Origin: Phycisphaera sp.
Lineage (GTDB): Bacteria; Planctomycetota; Phycisphaerae; Phycisphaerales; Phycisphaeraceae
DNA length: 64,000 bases
Assembly (NCBI GenBank): GCA_028285385.1
Contig: JANQPR010000003.1
Span: 1-64,000 of the forward strand
Reading direction: 5' to 3'
Part shown: one piece after another, positions 12,439-21,346 of the stretch
Numbering within the stretch: the first letter of the stretch is position 1
Layout of the letters: every line of letters starts with the position of its first letter
Translations under genes and position numbers: made by a program
Notes under the pieces: generated by a model
Databases searched by the model: none
What the model was told of the DNA's origin: nothing
What the model saw: only the letters and a program-made list of their open reading frames with translations

Positions 12439-12700
12439 TGGGTTCGTAGCTCGACCGATCAACATCGCAATCGACTGGCGTACAGCGCGGGCCCAACCTA
12501 ACGCCCGTGTCGCATCCTTACCCGCGCCAACGCGCGTCCAACAGCCGCAACACGATCGCCGCCACTCCCAAGCCGGTCGAACCCTCAGCATCGCTCGCCA
12601 GCTCGCGCCACCGTCCTTATCCGTCAAGCGTCATCCACCACCGCCCGGCGCACGACGTGCCGCAGGTGCTCGGCGTACTGGCCGGCGTCCGCGCCGCTGA
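12439..12700. other. Intergenic stretch before the integrase remnant
   Basis: No convincing gene. The final 60 bases hold weak out-of-frame similarity to the missing upstream part of the integrase. Nothing else is recognised. Confidence 0.5.
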
Positions 12701-13316
12701 GCGAACTCCAAGTGGCGCTGCCTGTTCGCCCTAGCCCGGTTTGGCGGCCTCCGCACGCCGAGTGAATCACTCCGCCTGCGCTGGGACGATATCGACTGGG
12801 CCAACAACCGCTTCACTGTGACCTCGCCCAAGACCGAGCATCACGACGGCAAGCGCGCTCGGATCGTGCCTCTATTTCCCGAGCTGGTGCCCCACCTCCG
12901 TAATGCCTTCGAGCAGGCCGAGGAAGGCGAAGAGTTCGTCATCACGCACACGCGTGACGCCGGCGTCAACCTGCGGACCGGGCTGCAACGCATCATCAAA
13001 CGCGCCGGCCTCGCGCCGTGGCCCAAGCTCTGGCACAACCTCCGCGCTTCGCGGGCGACGGAACTGGCCTAACACTTCCCCGCCCACGTCGCCGCGGCCT
13101 GCTGCGGCCACTCCGCGAAGGTCGCCGCCGATCACTACCTTCAAGTGACGACCGAACATTTCGAGAAAGCCGCCGAGGTTTTTGTGGCGGATTGCCGCGA
13201 TAGCAGCGCGGCGCAAAAAGCGGCGCAGCAACCGCCCGCAACCGGTCGTACCGAGACCCCGAGCGATAAGAAAAACCGCACCGAGACGCAGAGAACCGCG
13301 TCACGATGCGGAGGAA
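12701..13316 (+). pseudogene. Broken tyrosine recombinase (phage-type integrase) remnant
   Basis: The C-terminal catalytic half of a planctomycete-type integrase is readable in one frame: [44 protein letters not shown], then CCGHSAKVAADHYLQV. All six catalytic positions (Arg, Lys, His, Arg, His, Tyr) are visible. However, a TAA at 13070-13072 splits the frame between the HxxR box and the GHS/Tyr segment, and a TGA at 12698 cuts off the N-terminus. Degraded similarity ([16 protein letters not shown]) continues in another frame upstream from about 12640, suggesting an added frameshift. The frame after the stop runs on to the 3' end of tRNA-Leu, the usual target of such integrases. No other part of an element is seen. 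Confidence 0.85.
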
Positions 13317-13402
13317 TGCCCGGGAGAGGATTCGAACCTCCAAGGAGTTTTACCTCCACCGCGACCTCAACGCGGCGCGTCTGCCAGTTCCGCCACCCGG
13401 GC
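13317..13402 (-). tRNA. tRNA-Leu (anticodon GAG)
   Basis: Read on the minus strand, the acceptor stem GCCCGGG pairs with CCCGGGC followed by discriminator A. The anticodon loop TTGAGGT gives GAG. The long variable arm expected of tRNA-Leu (GGTGGAGGTAAAACTCCTT region) and the T arm GGTTCGAATCC are both present. CCA is not encoded. Its 3' end faces and abuts the broken integrase, consistent with a former attachment site. Confidence 0.96.
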
Positions 13403-13556
13403 GTGGGTCGGATCGCCGGGGCGACCCGAAGGCGAACTGGAGAGTGTAAGCAGCCCCCGTCGGCGTGGCAATCGGACGCACGACCACGGACAGAGTCGAG
13501 CGTGAGCGCCTCGCCCGCATGCCCTGCGCTGGCCGGGGCGTTACGCTGGCCAACCC

Positions 13557-14933
13557 ATGGGCAGCGCGTCTCCCCCTTTGTCGTCACCGCTGAAGGTCTG
13601 CAAGTTTGGCGGGACCTCGCTCGCCGACGCGGCGCAGATCGCCAAGGCCGCCGCCATCGTGCGAGACGACCCCACCCGCCGGGTCGTCGTGCCCTCGGCC
13701 CCAGGCAAGCGGGACAGCGTCGACGCCAAGATCACCGACCGCCTGTACCAATGCCACTCCACCGCGGCGCTCGGCGACAGCATCGACCGCGTGTTCCAAC
13801 CCGTGCGCGACCGCTTCACGCAGATCGCCGGCGGACTGGGGCTGGCGGACACCCACTGGCTCGACGCGGCACTGGACGATATCCAAGAGACCATCACCGA
13901 CGAAGCCGCCGCGGGGCGCGACGCGGACTACGCCGCCAGCCGCGGCGAGTACCTCAACGGCCGGCTGCTCGCGGCGCTGCTCGACCGCCCCTTCATCGAC
14001 GCCGCCGACGTCGTCCGCTTCACCGGCGCGGGACGGCTCGACGCCGACGCAACCTACGCGGCCGTGAAACAGGCGGTCGAGGCAACACCAGGCCAAGCCG
14101 CGGTGATTCCCGGCTTCTATGGCAGCGACCCCGACGGACAGATCAAGACGTTCTCCCGCGGCGGGTCCGACATCACCGGCGCGATCGTCGCCCGTGCGCT
14201 GCACGCCGCGGTCTACGAGAACTGGACCGACGTGTCCGGGCTGCTCATGACCGACCCGCGCATCGTTGACGCCCCGGCCACCATCGCCCTGCTGACCTAC
14301 CGCGAACTCCGTGAGCTGTCGTATATGGGCGCGACCGTGTTGCACCCTGAGGCAGTCTTCCCCGTGCGCGAGGCGGGCATCCCTGTTCACATCCGCAACA
14401 CCAACGCGCCGCACGACGACGGTACGGTCATCGTCGCGTCGCCCGACGCCTCGTCGAGAAACGCGAGCGGCCTGCCCATCACCGGCATCGCCGGCCGGAA
14501 AGACTTCACCGTCATCGCGCTCGAGAAGGCGCTGATGAACAACGAGGTCGGTTACGGCGAGAAGGTGCTGGGCGTCCTGCGACGCGCGAACATCAGCTTC
14601 GAGCACATGCCCTCGGGCATCGACACGATGTCGCTGGTCGTGGCCGACACGGAGCTGGAAGGCAAGCTCGACGACGTGGTCGAGGACCTGAAGCGCGAGG
14701 TCGAGCCGGACACCATCGAGGTCGACCCGGACCTGGCGTTGGTCGCGACCGTCGGCCGAAACATGAAGACCCAGCCGGGCATGGCGGCACGGCTGTTCGG
14801 CGCGCTGGGCCAGGCCGGCGTCAACATCCGGATGATCGACCAGGGCAGCAGCGAGCTGAACATCATTGTCGGCGTCAACGCGGACGACTTCGAGGCCGCG
14901 GTCCGGGCGATCTACAAGGCTTTTGTAGGCTGA
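13557..14933 (+). CDS. lysC: Aspartate kinase
   Basis: A 458-residue aspartokinase that phosphorylates L-aspartate, the first step toward lysine, threonine, methionine and diaminopimelate. The kinase domain starts with KVCKFGGTS (residues 13-21), has SRGGSDITGAIVA for nucleotide/substrate binding, and the family segment MGATVLHPEAVFP. Two ACT regulatory domains follow from about residue 310 (GRKDFTVIALEK, then LALVATVGRNMKTQPG and QAGVNIRMIDQG), so feedback inhibition is likely. The length is normal. There is no clear ribosome-binding site; a TACGCT hexamer lies 9 bases before the ATG. It stands between tRNA-Leu and a gene of unknown function. Confidence 0.95.
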   Translation: MGSASPPLSSPLKVCKFGGTSLADAAQIAKAAAIVRDDPTRRVVVPSAPGKRDSVDAKITDRLYQCHSTAALGDSIDRVFQPVRDRFTQIAGGLGLADTHWLDAALDDIQETITDEAAAGRDADYAASRGEYLNGRLLAALLDRPFIDAADVVRFTGAGRLDADATYAAVKQAVEATPGQAAVIPGFYGSDPDGQIKTFSRGGSDITGAIVARALHAAVYENWTDVSGLLMTDPRIVDAPATIALLTYRELRELSYMGATVLHPEAVFPVREAGIPVHIRNTNAPHDDGTVIVASPDASSRNASGLPITGIAGRKDFTVIALEKALMNNEVGYGEKVLGVLRRANISFEHMPSGIDTMSLVVADTELEGKLDDVVEDLKREVEPDTIEVDPDLALVATVGRNMKTQPGMAARLFGALGQAGVNIRMIDQGSSELNIIVGVNADDFEAAVRAIYKAFVG

Positions 14934-14946
14934 TCCGGCACCGACG

Positions 14947-14952
14947 TAGACT
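14947..14952 (+). promoter_or_regulatory. TAGACT, six bases before a start codon (leaderless -10 candidate)
   Basis: TAGACT is followed by six bases and the ATG at 14959, with no ribosome-binding site. The identical hexamer and spacing precede thiG. Confidence 0.6.
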
Positions 14953-14958
14953 CTCTGC

Positions 14959-15621
14959 ATGCCCGACGCCAACGCGATCATGGAGGCGGCGAGCGCCAAG
15001 CTCGTCGGCATGGACTACCTCGCCTGCGAGGCGCTGTGCCTCGACGCGCTCGCGGCGGCCCGGCAACAGGAAGACTGGCGGCTCTACGCCCGGATCGTCA
15101 TGCCGTTGCAGGAGGCGCGGCGGCAGCGCCGCATGAACGCGGCGGACGCGGTCATCCAACTCGGGACCGCCGAAGGATTCGAACCATTCGACGCGGGCTG
15201 CGTCGTGATGTGCCGACCAAACACCGCGGACGACGCACAACGTTTCCTCAACCGGGCCCGCGACGAAAACGAACACGTCGAGGTGCTCTCCGCCGACAAC
15301 GCCGGCGATGCGACGACGTGGAACCTGCGCAGCTTCGCCGGCCCCGACGTATCGGCGGACGTCGCCGCGCCGCCGCCGGGCCTGCGCCACGCACCGCTCC
15401 ACCCCGACGAGTCAAACGGCACGGGCGTCACGCCCCGTCACTGGTTCGTCCGCGCGTCCGAAGCGCTCGGCGACGCGGCGCTCGCGCAGGTCGCCGCTCC
15501 ACCCGGCAGCGTCGAACGCGTCGAGCAGCTCGAGGCGTTCATCACCGCCTGCGGCGACCACGAGCTGTTGCACCAGGCGTTGGCCGACGCCGCGAACGCG
15601 CTCGCCAAGGCGACCGCCTGA
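14959..15621 (+). CDS. Conserved-looking protein of unknown function
   Basis: A 220-residue soluble protein with no signal peptide or membrane segment. The first 60 residues are Ala/Leu-rich and helical (MDYLACEALCLDALAAARQQEDW), resembling a tetratricopeptide-like helical pair. The middle region contains GCVVMCRPNTADDAQRFL. The C-terminal 60 residues are again helical (VERVEQLEAFITACGDHELLHQALADAANAL). I do not recognise the family. It follows aspartate kinase by 25 bp but has its own candidate leaderless promoter. Base composition and codon use match the neighbours, and the frame is fully open, so it is likely a real gene. Confidence 0.75.
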   Translation: MPDANAIMEAASAKLVGMDYLACEALCLDALAAARQQEDWRLYARIVMPLQEARRQRRMNAADAVIQLGTAEGFEPFDAGCVVMCRPNTADDAQRFLNRARDENEHVEVLSADNAGDATTWNLRSFAGPDVSADVAAPPPGLRHAPLHPDESNGTGVTPRHWFVRASEALGDAALAQVAAPPGSVERVEQLEAFITACGDHELLHQALADAANALAKATA

Positions 15622-15653
15622 CCCAACGCCCTTCCATAGAGCAGCCGCGCCCG

Positions 15654-16187
15654 ATGTCGACCCAGCGTGCCCTCGTTGTGCCGCCCGACCCGCGTTGGCC
15701 GGGGATGTTTCACGAAGAGGCCGAGTGTCTACGCCACGCGCTCGGCGCCGCCGCCGTCGCCCTCCACCACATCGGCAGCACCGCGATCCCGGGCGTCCAC
15801 GCCAAGCCCATCATCGACATCCTGATCGAAGCGACGAGCCCGACCGACATCGAATCGCGGAACCCCGCCATGGAAGGCATCGGCTACGAACCCATGGGCG
15901 AGTTCGGGCTCCCGGGGCGGCGGTACTTCCGCAAGGGCAACCCGGCCGGCGTCCGCACACACCACGCCCACGCCTACGCCGTCGGCCACCCCGACATCGC
16001 CCGGCACCTCGCGTTCCGCGACTTCATGACCGCCCACCCCGACTGGGCCAAGCGGTACAGCGACCTCAAGCGCGAACTCGCCGCCGCGCATCCCGGCGAC
16101 ATCGAGGCGTACATGGACGGCAAGGACCCGTTCATCCAGGACGCCGAGCGACAGGCGATGGCGTGGCAGGCGGGGCGAGCGCGCTGA
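15654..16187 (+). CDS. GrpB family protein (UPF0157)
   Basis: A 177-residue protein with the GrpB hallmarks: VVPPDPRWPGMFHEEAE at the start, then ALHHIGSTAIPGVHAKPIIDILI near residue 45. GSTAIPG and the DI acid pair are the nucleotidyltransferase-like core. YRYFRK-type and THHAHAY segments follow, ending with HLAFRDFMTAHPDWAKRYSDLK. The family is named from a Bacillus gene near grpE but has a nucleotidyltransferase fold, and its biochemical role is not established. It lies 32 bp after the preceding gene of unknown function. Length is typical. Confidence 0.9.
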   Translation: MSTQRALVVPPDPRWPGMFHEEAECLRHALGAAAVALHHIGSTAIPGVHAKPIIDILIEATSPTDIESRNPAMEGIGYEPMGEFGLPGRRYFRKGNPAGVRTHHAHAYAVGHPDIARHLAFRDFMTAHPDWAKRYSDLKRELAAAHPGDIEAYMDGKDPFIQDAERQAMAWQAGRAR

Positions 16188-16290
16188 CGCCAGCCGCTAT
16201 GTTGTTTCGTCGCACGCCTCCGCCGGACCGCACACCATCCTCGTCGAACATCCGACCAAGCCGCGCCGCCGATTCCGATGGTTCACCGCC

Positions 16291-17028
16291 GTGCTGCTCG
16301 TGCTTCTGGTGTTAACGGCCGGCGCGTTCGTGCTGTACCGCCAGTGGACCGCCGAGCCGACGCACTGGGTCCAGCAACAGCGCTTCCTTCAGGACACGCC
16401 GCGGGCGCAGCTCGATGATCTGGCCAAGCAGGTCGAGATGCGGCTTCCCACCGAGTACACCCGCCGGATCGAGCCGGGCACGGACGGGCTGCGGACGCTG
16501 GACGCGAGCTTCGAGGAGATCAACGCCTGGCTGGGCGTCCGGCTGGAGAAGTACCTGGCCAACCAGGGCGTGACGCTGCCCGACGGCGTCGGGGCGATCC
16601 TGGTCGCGCCGCGCGACGGGCAGATCGTCGTCGCCGCCGACGTTGACCTTCCCCAACTCCGTCAGATTGTGAGCGTGTACTTCGAGGTGTTGCCGCCCGA
16701 GGAGTTGGACCCGGCGTCCAAGGATCGCCCCGCGGACCAGGCCGAGACCGCGCCGTGGTCGGTCCGGGTCTCGCGGATGACCGCGGGGAACGTCCCCCTG
16801 CCGGCCGGGCGGCTCGTGCAGTTGATCCGCGACGAGTTGGACGAGGAGACGTTGAGCCGTGAGTCGGTGCGGGAGGTGCTGGACGCGGTGAGCGAGGGCC
16901 GGCCGATCCCGCTGCCGCGCCTGAAAGTCGACGAGGTCCGCCGGGCGGAGGTGCGTGACTTCGCGTTGGACGACGCCGGGGTGCGGGCGACGATCCGCGT
17001 GTCCCGAGAAGACGATCAAACGCGCTGA
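16291..17028 (+). CDS. Membrane-anchored protein of unknown function, start uncertain
   Basis: A protein of 245 residues from the GTG at 16291, starting inside a hydrophobic segment (VLLVLLVLTAGAFVLY). Codons upstream in the same frame encode KPRRRFRWFTAVLLVLL, a convincing cytoplasmic basic stretch before a membrane anchor. Yet no ATG, GTG or TTG exists in that frame for the next 100 bases. The ATG at 16199 lies in another frame (MLFRRTPPPDRT). So either a frameshift separates the true start from the body, or the short GTG start is used. The remainder is a soluble domain with PEELDPASKDRPADQAE and helical ends. I do not recognise it. Confidence 0.65.
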   Translation: MLLVLLVLTAGAFVLYRQWTAEPTHWVQQQRFLQDTPRAQLDDLAKQVEMRLPTEYTRRIEPGTDGLRTLDASFEEINAWLGVRLEKYLANQGVTLPDGVGAILVAPRDGQIVVAADVDLPQLRQIVSVYFEVLPPEELDPASKDRPADQAETAPWSVRVSRMTAGNVPLPAGRLVQLIRDELDEETLSRESVREVLDAVSEGRPIPLPRLKVDEVRRAEVRDFALDDAGVRATIRVSREDDQTR

Positions 17029-17372
17029 CACGGGATCGGGCATCGGGGATTGCCGGACATGGCGCTGCTTTCACCGCGCCGCGGGGCACCCACCAGGGCT
17101 GCCGGTTGTTTGGGCAAACGTTCACTACGGCACCACCCCTGCCTAAGCACCCGGCACACGGCGGATTCAACGCGGGTGAACCGTATAAAAAACCCGTGAG
17201 CCCGGGCGGTTCGCCGTAGACATCCCGAACGATTCGCTTATATTGGGAAGTTGCAGAAGACCTCGGATCTGGTCTGTGCCCGCCGTCCGAAGGTGAACAG
17301 CCCATCCTTGGCCCCCAAAACCGGCTCCGCCCGCACACGGCCACGGCTCCCCCCAAAGCAAGGACGATGTAC
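17029..17372. other. Intergenic region upstream of the second prepilin block
   Basis: No gene is seen. It contains the candidate promoter at 17216-17244 and, just before 17373, AAGGA as ribosome-binding site. A short inverted repeat, CGGGT with ACCCG, lies around 17182-17205 without a T-run. Confidence 0.5.
17216..17244 (+). promoter_or_regulatory. Candidate sigma-70-type promoter
   Basis: TAGACC (4 of 6 bases of the -35 consensus) is separated by 17 bases from TATATT (5 of 6 of the -10 consensus). It would give a leader of about 120 bases before the prepilin gene. Confidence 0.45.
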
Positions 17373-18347
17373 ATGCGCTTCACCCCCGCTTCCCCGGACT
17401 CGCCAACTCCCCGGACGCGTCGGCCGGACCGGGCAAACGGGTTTACACTGATCGAGCTGCTGGTCGTCATCTCGATCATCGCCCTGCTCATCGGCATCCT
17501 GCTGCCTGCGCTGGGCGCGGCGCGAAACACCGCCCGCGGCGCGGTCTGCCTGTCGAACCTGCGACAGTTCGGGATCACCGTCGCGACCTATGCCGCGGAC
17601 AACAACCAGTGGCTCGCCGGGCCGAACACCTCCGGCTTTGGGGTCGGTGGGCCCGGCCATGTGTTCCGTGAACTACCGACCGAGCCGGTCCAGAACATGG
17701 ATTGGGTCTCACCGATGTTCGGCAACGAACTCGGCCTTCCCGCCGATCGGCTCGAACGCATCGTCGAGCACTTCGAGAATGATTTCCGATGCCCGGCAAA
17801 CGACGAGTTTTACGACAACGGGGTTGGTGACGAGGTCAATGCCGGCGAACTACCGTACGGCAGCTACTCCGCCGTGCTGGGCTTCCACTTCTTTGGGAAC
17901 GGGATCACGGGCGACACACAAAGCGTGATCAACGGCTCCATCAACGTCACGGATCGATACAAGCCCAGTCTTGACGCGATCGCGAACGTCTCTGACAAAG
18001 CCGCTATTTCCGAAGGCGTTCGGTACTGGGACGGCACCGTGATGACTTACAATGACTTTGAGCGGCAGGTCCAGGGCGGGAACTACATGGAGTACGGCCC
18101 GGCGGTCGGTCACGTCAACGGCCCATTCAACGGGATGCGCACCACCGGCAAGCTCGACGACCTCGCTCGACGTTTCGCGTTCCGACACAACGACAACATC
18201 AACCAGCTCTTCTTTGACGGCCACGCCGAGAGCCGCGGCGAAGAAGAAGCGCTCGACATCAACGCCTACTTCCCGTCCGGCACTGTGGTCTTGCGGGCGT
18301 CGGTCACCGTCGATCCCAACGACATCAACAACCAGGTGATCGAGTAG
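17373..18347 (+). CDS. Prepilin-type protein with H-X9-DG motif
   Basis: A 324-residue protein from the ATG at 17373. This start is preferred over the ATG at 17367 because AAGGA lies 8 bases before it. [22 protein letters not shown] is a canonical prepilin signal with Glu5, followed by [23 protein letters not shown]. The C-terminal part holds [15 protein letters not shown], a His, nine residues and Asp-Gly. Fifty-five bases downstream begins a PEP-CTERM gene in the same direction. The pairing of this type of prepilin with PEP-CTERM genes recurs in the window. Function probably relates to export or surface assembly. Confidence 0.9.
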   Translation: MRFTPASPDSPTPRTRRPDRANGFTLIELLVVISIIALLIGILLPALGAARNTARGAVCLSNLRQFGITVATYAADNNQWLAGPNTSGFGVGGPGHVFRELPTEPVQNMDWVSPMFGNELGLPADRLERIVEHFENDFRCPANDEFYDNGVGDEVNAGELPYGSYSAVLGFHFFGNGITGDTQSVINGSINVTDRYKPSLDAIANVSDKAAISEGVRYWDGTVMTYNDFERQVQGGNYMEYGPAVGHVNGPFNGMRTTGKLDDLARRFAFRHNDNINQLFFDGHAESRGEEEALDINAYFPSGTVVLRASVTVDPNDINNQVIE

Positions 18348-18401
18348 CGATCGCCCGGTATTCATTCCCGCTTTTTACCCCCCAAAGCCTGAGGAGAATC
18401 C

Positions 18402-20147
18402 ATGCGTTTCACCGTTTCCACCCTGGCCCTGCTCACCGCCGGCGCCGCGACCGCCCAGCCCACCGGCGGGTTCGTCGCGCTGCTGGACAAGCAGAACAAC
18501 TTCGGCGACTCCCGGCAGTCGGTCGTCTTCTACGACGTCGACGACCTGACCGCGCCGCTGTTCGCCGTGTTCTCCGGCGAGAAGGCGACCGCCGACAACC
18601 GCAGCCCCAACTCGATCACCGTCGACCCGACCACGGGTGACGTCTACCTGATCGCCGAGGACCGCGACGCCGCCGCCGGCGTGTTCGTCCCGGGCGTCCC
18701 GGCGGACAACATCCCCGACAACACCGAGGGCAGCTACGACCTGCTCAAGATCCCGTTCGCCACGCTCTACAACGACTGGACCACCAACCAGAACAGCAAC
18801 TACGTCACCTACAACCCCGGGCCGTTCGGCCACCCGTCCGGCGGCAACGCCAGCGAGGTGCAGTTCAACACCGCCGTCGAGAAGATCGGCGAGATCGCCC
18901 GGCCCGAGTTCGTCCCCGGCGAGTTCTTCGACACCCACCTCGAGTTCGTCAACCAGGACACGCTCCTGCTCATCGACCGGCCCACGGCGTCGCTCGCCAC
19001 GGGCGACCTGCCCGAGAACGACAGCCAGGTCCGGGCCCTGCGCCGGGTCTCCACCGCCCCCGGCCAAGCGACGGTCAACCCGACGCTCGACGTCGGCGGC
19101 TTCAACGCCGGCACCACGGAGTCGTGGGAATCGGTCGTGCTCGGCCGGCTGCAGCTCGACGCGACCACCACCAGCGAGGTCAACGGGATCGCCTTCGTCG
19201 ACGACGCGGCGACCGGCCGGACCGGCCTCTGGATCCTCGAGTCCGACGCGGGCCAGAACGATACCGTGACCCCCGCCAACAACCAAGGCGACATCTTCAC
19301 CTTCTTCGACATCACCAACTTCGACGGCGAGGCGGGCAACGGGTTTGCCGAGTTCCAGATCGGGGCCGGCCCCGACTTCCCGACCGTCACCGTCCTCGAC
19401 GACAACCCCGTCATCGACCCCAGCGCCAACAACGGCGACGGCGACCGCATCTTCGTCGACCGCGACTCGGGGAGCGTCGTCATCGTCGAGTCGGGCTTCT
19501 TCGATAACCCGCAGGACGAGCCGAGCGTCATCACCCGCGAGATCCTCAACTACCAGAACGGCGACGGCCGGATCGAGGTCGGCGGCTGGGGCTACAACCA
19601 GCTCTCCGTGAGCGGCGTCGACGACGACGACAGCGTCATCACTGACGGCCGCTGGACCGTGTACGACGACGTGAACAACGACGTCTACTTCTTCGACCTC
19701 GACAACACCGCCAACTCGACCAACGGCACCGGCTTCGACCACGACTGGTACCGCCTCGACCTCGACACCGGCATCACCACGCTGATCCAGCTCGACGCCG
19801 ACACCTCCAACGGCCTGTTCAGCAACGGCGACCAGCTGCAGTTCTTCTTCATCGAGGAACTCGTCGAGGCCCTCACCGGCGACTACGACAGCTCCGGCCA
19901 GGTTGAGCAGGGCGACCTCGACATCGTCCTCCAGAACTGGGGCACGGGGACGTTCACGGGTGACGAAGCCGCGCTCGTGGGCGGCGGCCCGTTCGACGGC
20001 ACCGTCGACCAGAACGAGCTCGACGGCGTGCTCCAGAACTGGGGCAGCATCGCCGCCCCGGACTTCTCGGGCAGCCCGGTCCCCGAGCCCGCGACCCTCG
20101 CGTTGCTGGGCCTGGGCGGCCTCGCGATGCTGCGGCGCCGCGGCTGA
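18402..20147 (+). CDS. Secreted PEP-CTERM protein with dockerin-like module
   Basis: A 581-residue protein with a signal peptide ending TAGAATAQ. The body, of about 470 residues, is rich in Asp/Asn and reads like an esterase-like or propeller repeat (SITVDPTTGDVYLIAEDRDAA, GRTGLWILESDAGQNDT, NGDGDRIFVDRDSGSVVIVE); the family was not identified with certainty. The dockerin-like module spans roughly residues 493-548. VPEPATLALLGLGGLAMLRRRG is a textbook PEP-CTERM tail. The ATG follows GAGGAG. A strong terminator ends the unit at 20173-20201. The calcium-loop module suggests calcium-dependent folding or docking outside the cell. Confidence 0.86.
   Translation: MRFTVSTLALLTAGAATAQPTGGFVALLDKQNNFGDSRQSVVFYDVDDLTAPLFAVFSGEKATADNRSPNSITVDPTTGDVYLIAEDRDAAAGVFVPGVPADNIPDNTEGSYDLLKIPFATLYNDWTTNQNSNYVTYNPGPFGHPSGGNASEVQFNTAVEKIGEIARPEFVPGEFFDTHLEFVNQDTLLLIDRPTASLATGDLPENDSQVRALRRVSTAPGQATVNPTLDVGGFNAGTTESWESVVLGRLQLDATTTSEVNGIAFVDDAATGRTGLWILESDAGQNDTVTPANNQGDIFTFFDITNFDGEAGNGFAEFQIGAGPDFPTVTVLDDNPVIDPSANNGDGDRIFVDRDSGSVVIVESGFFDNPQDEPSVITREILNYQNGDGRIEVGGWGYNQLSVSGVDDDDSVITDGRWTVYDDVNNDVYFFDLDNTANSTNGTGFDHDWYRLDLDTGITTLIQLDADTSNGLFSNGDQLQFFFIEELVEALTGDYDSSGQVEQGDLDIVLQNWGTGTFTGDEAALVGGGPFDGTVDQNELDGVLQNWGSIAAPDFSGSPVPEPATLALLGLGGLAMLRRRG
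19878..20045 (+). repeat. Dockerin-like module, copy 2
   Basis: The protein sequence is identical over the 56 residues to copy 1 at 6840-7007. The DNA differs at a number of third positions, so the protein is conserved rather than freshly copied. Confidence 0.85.
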
Positions 20148-20172
20148 GCCGGTCGACAACCCGAACCTTCGC

Positions 20173-20201
20173 AAAACCCGCGGCAAACGCCGCGGGTTTT
20201 T
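20173..20201 (+). terminator. Strong Rho-independent terminator
   Basis: A perfect 12-bp stem (AAAACCCGCGGC at 20173-20184 with its complement at 20189-20200) and the 4-base loop AAAC. The stem ends in TTTT plus a further T. It terminates the PEP-CTERM gene 26 bp after its stop. Confidence 0.92.
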
Positions 20202-20278
20202 GCTTGACGCTTACATAGCCTTGGCACCATCGCGTGGTACTATGACCTCTCTCGCTCATCTTTCCGGAGGCCCACACG

Positions 20279-21289
20279 ATGACCCGCTGTACCTTCCGCG
20301 TTACCGCGCCCGCGCTATTCTTTGCTTCTTCCTTCGGCGTGCTCGACACCTCGGCACAGGTCGGGCGGGCGGTCAGCCCTGACGGGCCGGACATCGTCGT
20401 CTCGTTCACCGCCGACCCGGACTACACGATCTCCGGGGACATGTTCGGCGTACGCAGCCGGCTCGCCCCCGGGACGCCGGACATTCCCGACGTGATCCTC
20501 GACGACAGCCTCAGCCTTGACCCCGGCGACAACCGGGGGATCATCGGCAAGGGCGACAACGGCGTGTTCTTCGGGGTGGTCGACACCGTCAACAGCACCG
20601 GAGAGAACACCAACACCGCCACGTGGACGTTCGACATCGCGGACTTCATCAACCTCGCGTTCAGCATCGACTTCGCCGCCATGGGTGACTTCGAGAACGC
20701 CGACACCCACGTGTTCATCGCGAGCATCGACGGCGCAGAGCCCGTGACTCTGTACGAGAGCACGGTCGACGACGCCGGTGACGCCGACTACACGCTGGAC
20801 GGCGGCGATACCTTCAACCTCGACGACCCGATGTCGATGAACGGGACCGAACTCAGCAACGACTTCGTCAGCCTGATTGCGCCAGTGACTGGCGCGGGGT
20901 CGACTCTCGCCCTGACCTACACCGGCGAGACCAACGGCGGGACCGAGGCCTTCGCGTTCCGCAACATCCAACTCACCGGCGATCAAGTCGCCGGTGATGT
21001 TCTCGGTGACTACGACGGCAGCGGACAGGTCGAGCAAGGCGACCTCGACATCGTGCTGCAGAACTGGGGCACCGGGACGTTCACCGGCGACGAGAACGCC
21101 TTGGTCGGCGGCGGACCGTTCGACGGCAACGTCGACCAGAACGAGCTCGACGGGGTCCTGCAGAACTGGGGCGCAGGCAGCGCCCCGGACTTCACGGGCT
21201 CGGCCGTACCGGAGCCGACGGTCGCCGGCGTCGCCCTACTCGGCTGGGGCCTGTTGTCCCGGCCGACCCGCGGCCAGCGCGATCAATGA
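20279..21289 (+). CDS. Secreted PEP-CTERM protein with dockerin-like module
   Basis: A 336-residue protein with an N-terminal signal peptide ending around LDTSAQ. The body of about 220 residues (DIVVSFTADPDYTISGD, TWTFDIADFINLAFSIDFAAMGDFENADT, LTYTGETNGGTEAFAFRNIQL) looks like a jelly-roll or concanavalin-like beta domain; its family is not certain. It ends with the dockerin-like module and VPEPTVAGVALLGWGLLSRP, a slightly atypical tail whose basic end is longer (TRGQRDQ). CCGGAGG precedes the ATG. It converges on dnaK and shares a two-way terminator with it. Confidence 0.83.
   Translation: MTRCTFRVTAPALFFASSFGVLDTSAQVGRAVSPDGPDIVVSFTADPDYTISGDMFGVRSRLAPGTPDIPDVILDDSLSLDPGDNRGIIGKGDNGVFFGVVDTVNSTGENTNTATWTFDIADFINLAFSIDFAAMGDFENADTHVFIASIDGAEPVTLYESTVDDAGDADYTLDGGDTFNLDDPMSMNGTELSNDFVSLIAPVTGAGSTLALTYTGETNGGTEAFAFRNIQLTGDQVAGDVLGDYDGSGQVEQGDLDIVLQNWGTGTFTGDENALVGGGPFDGNVDQNELDGVLQNWGAGSAPDFTGSAVPEPTVAGVALLGWGLLSRPTRGQRDQ
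21005..21172 (+). repeat. Dockerin-like module, copy 3
   Basis: The same 56-residue module with four changes visible: DYDGSG for DYDSSG, DENAL for DEAAL, and NVDQ for TVDQ. The loop acids and both VLQNWG ends are kept. Confidence 0.85.
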
Positions 21290-21323
21290 ACACAACCCCC
21301 GGCGTTGGACCGAGGGTTGTGTT
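21289..21323. terminator. Bidirectional terminator between a PEP-CTERM gene and dnaK
   Basis: AACACAACCC (21289-21298) pairs with GGGTTGTGTT (21314-21323) around a 15-base loop, between the converging stop codons of the two genes. T-runs on both sides are short (GGTTT on the plus strand), so efficiency is uncertain. Confidence 0.6.
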
Positions 21324-21346
21324 GGTTTGCGCCGTTTGGCCGGCAA

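Noticed and set aside
15036-15653. Upstream extension of the GrpB-family frame
   Set aside because: The added residues are Arg-rich noise overlapping the upstream gene; the family start aligns with the ATG at 15654.
18375-20186. A 603-codon open frame on the minus strand opposite the PEP-CTERM gene at 18402
   Set aside because: It is Val/Asp/Glu/Arg-rich with no domain, a mirror of the high-GC third positions; the plus strand has a signal peptide, dockerin-like module and sorting tail.
20225-20245. Sigma-54-like TTGGCACC-N-TGG before the gene at 20279
   Set aside because: The -12 element lacks GC at the needed position; a TACTAT -10 in the same place is equally possible, and neither is convincing.
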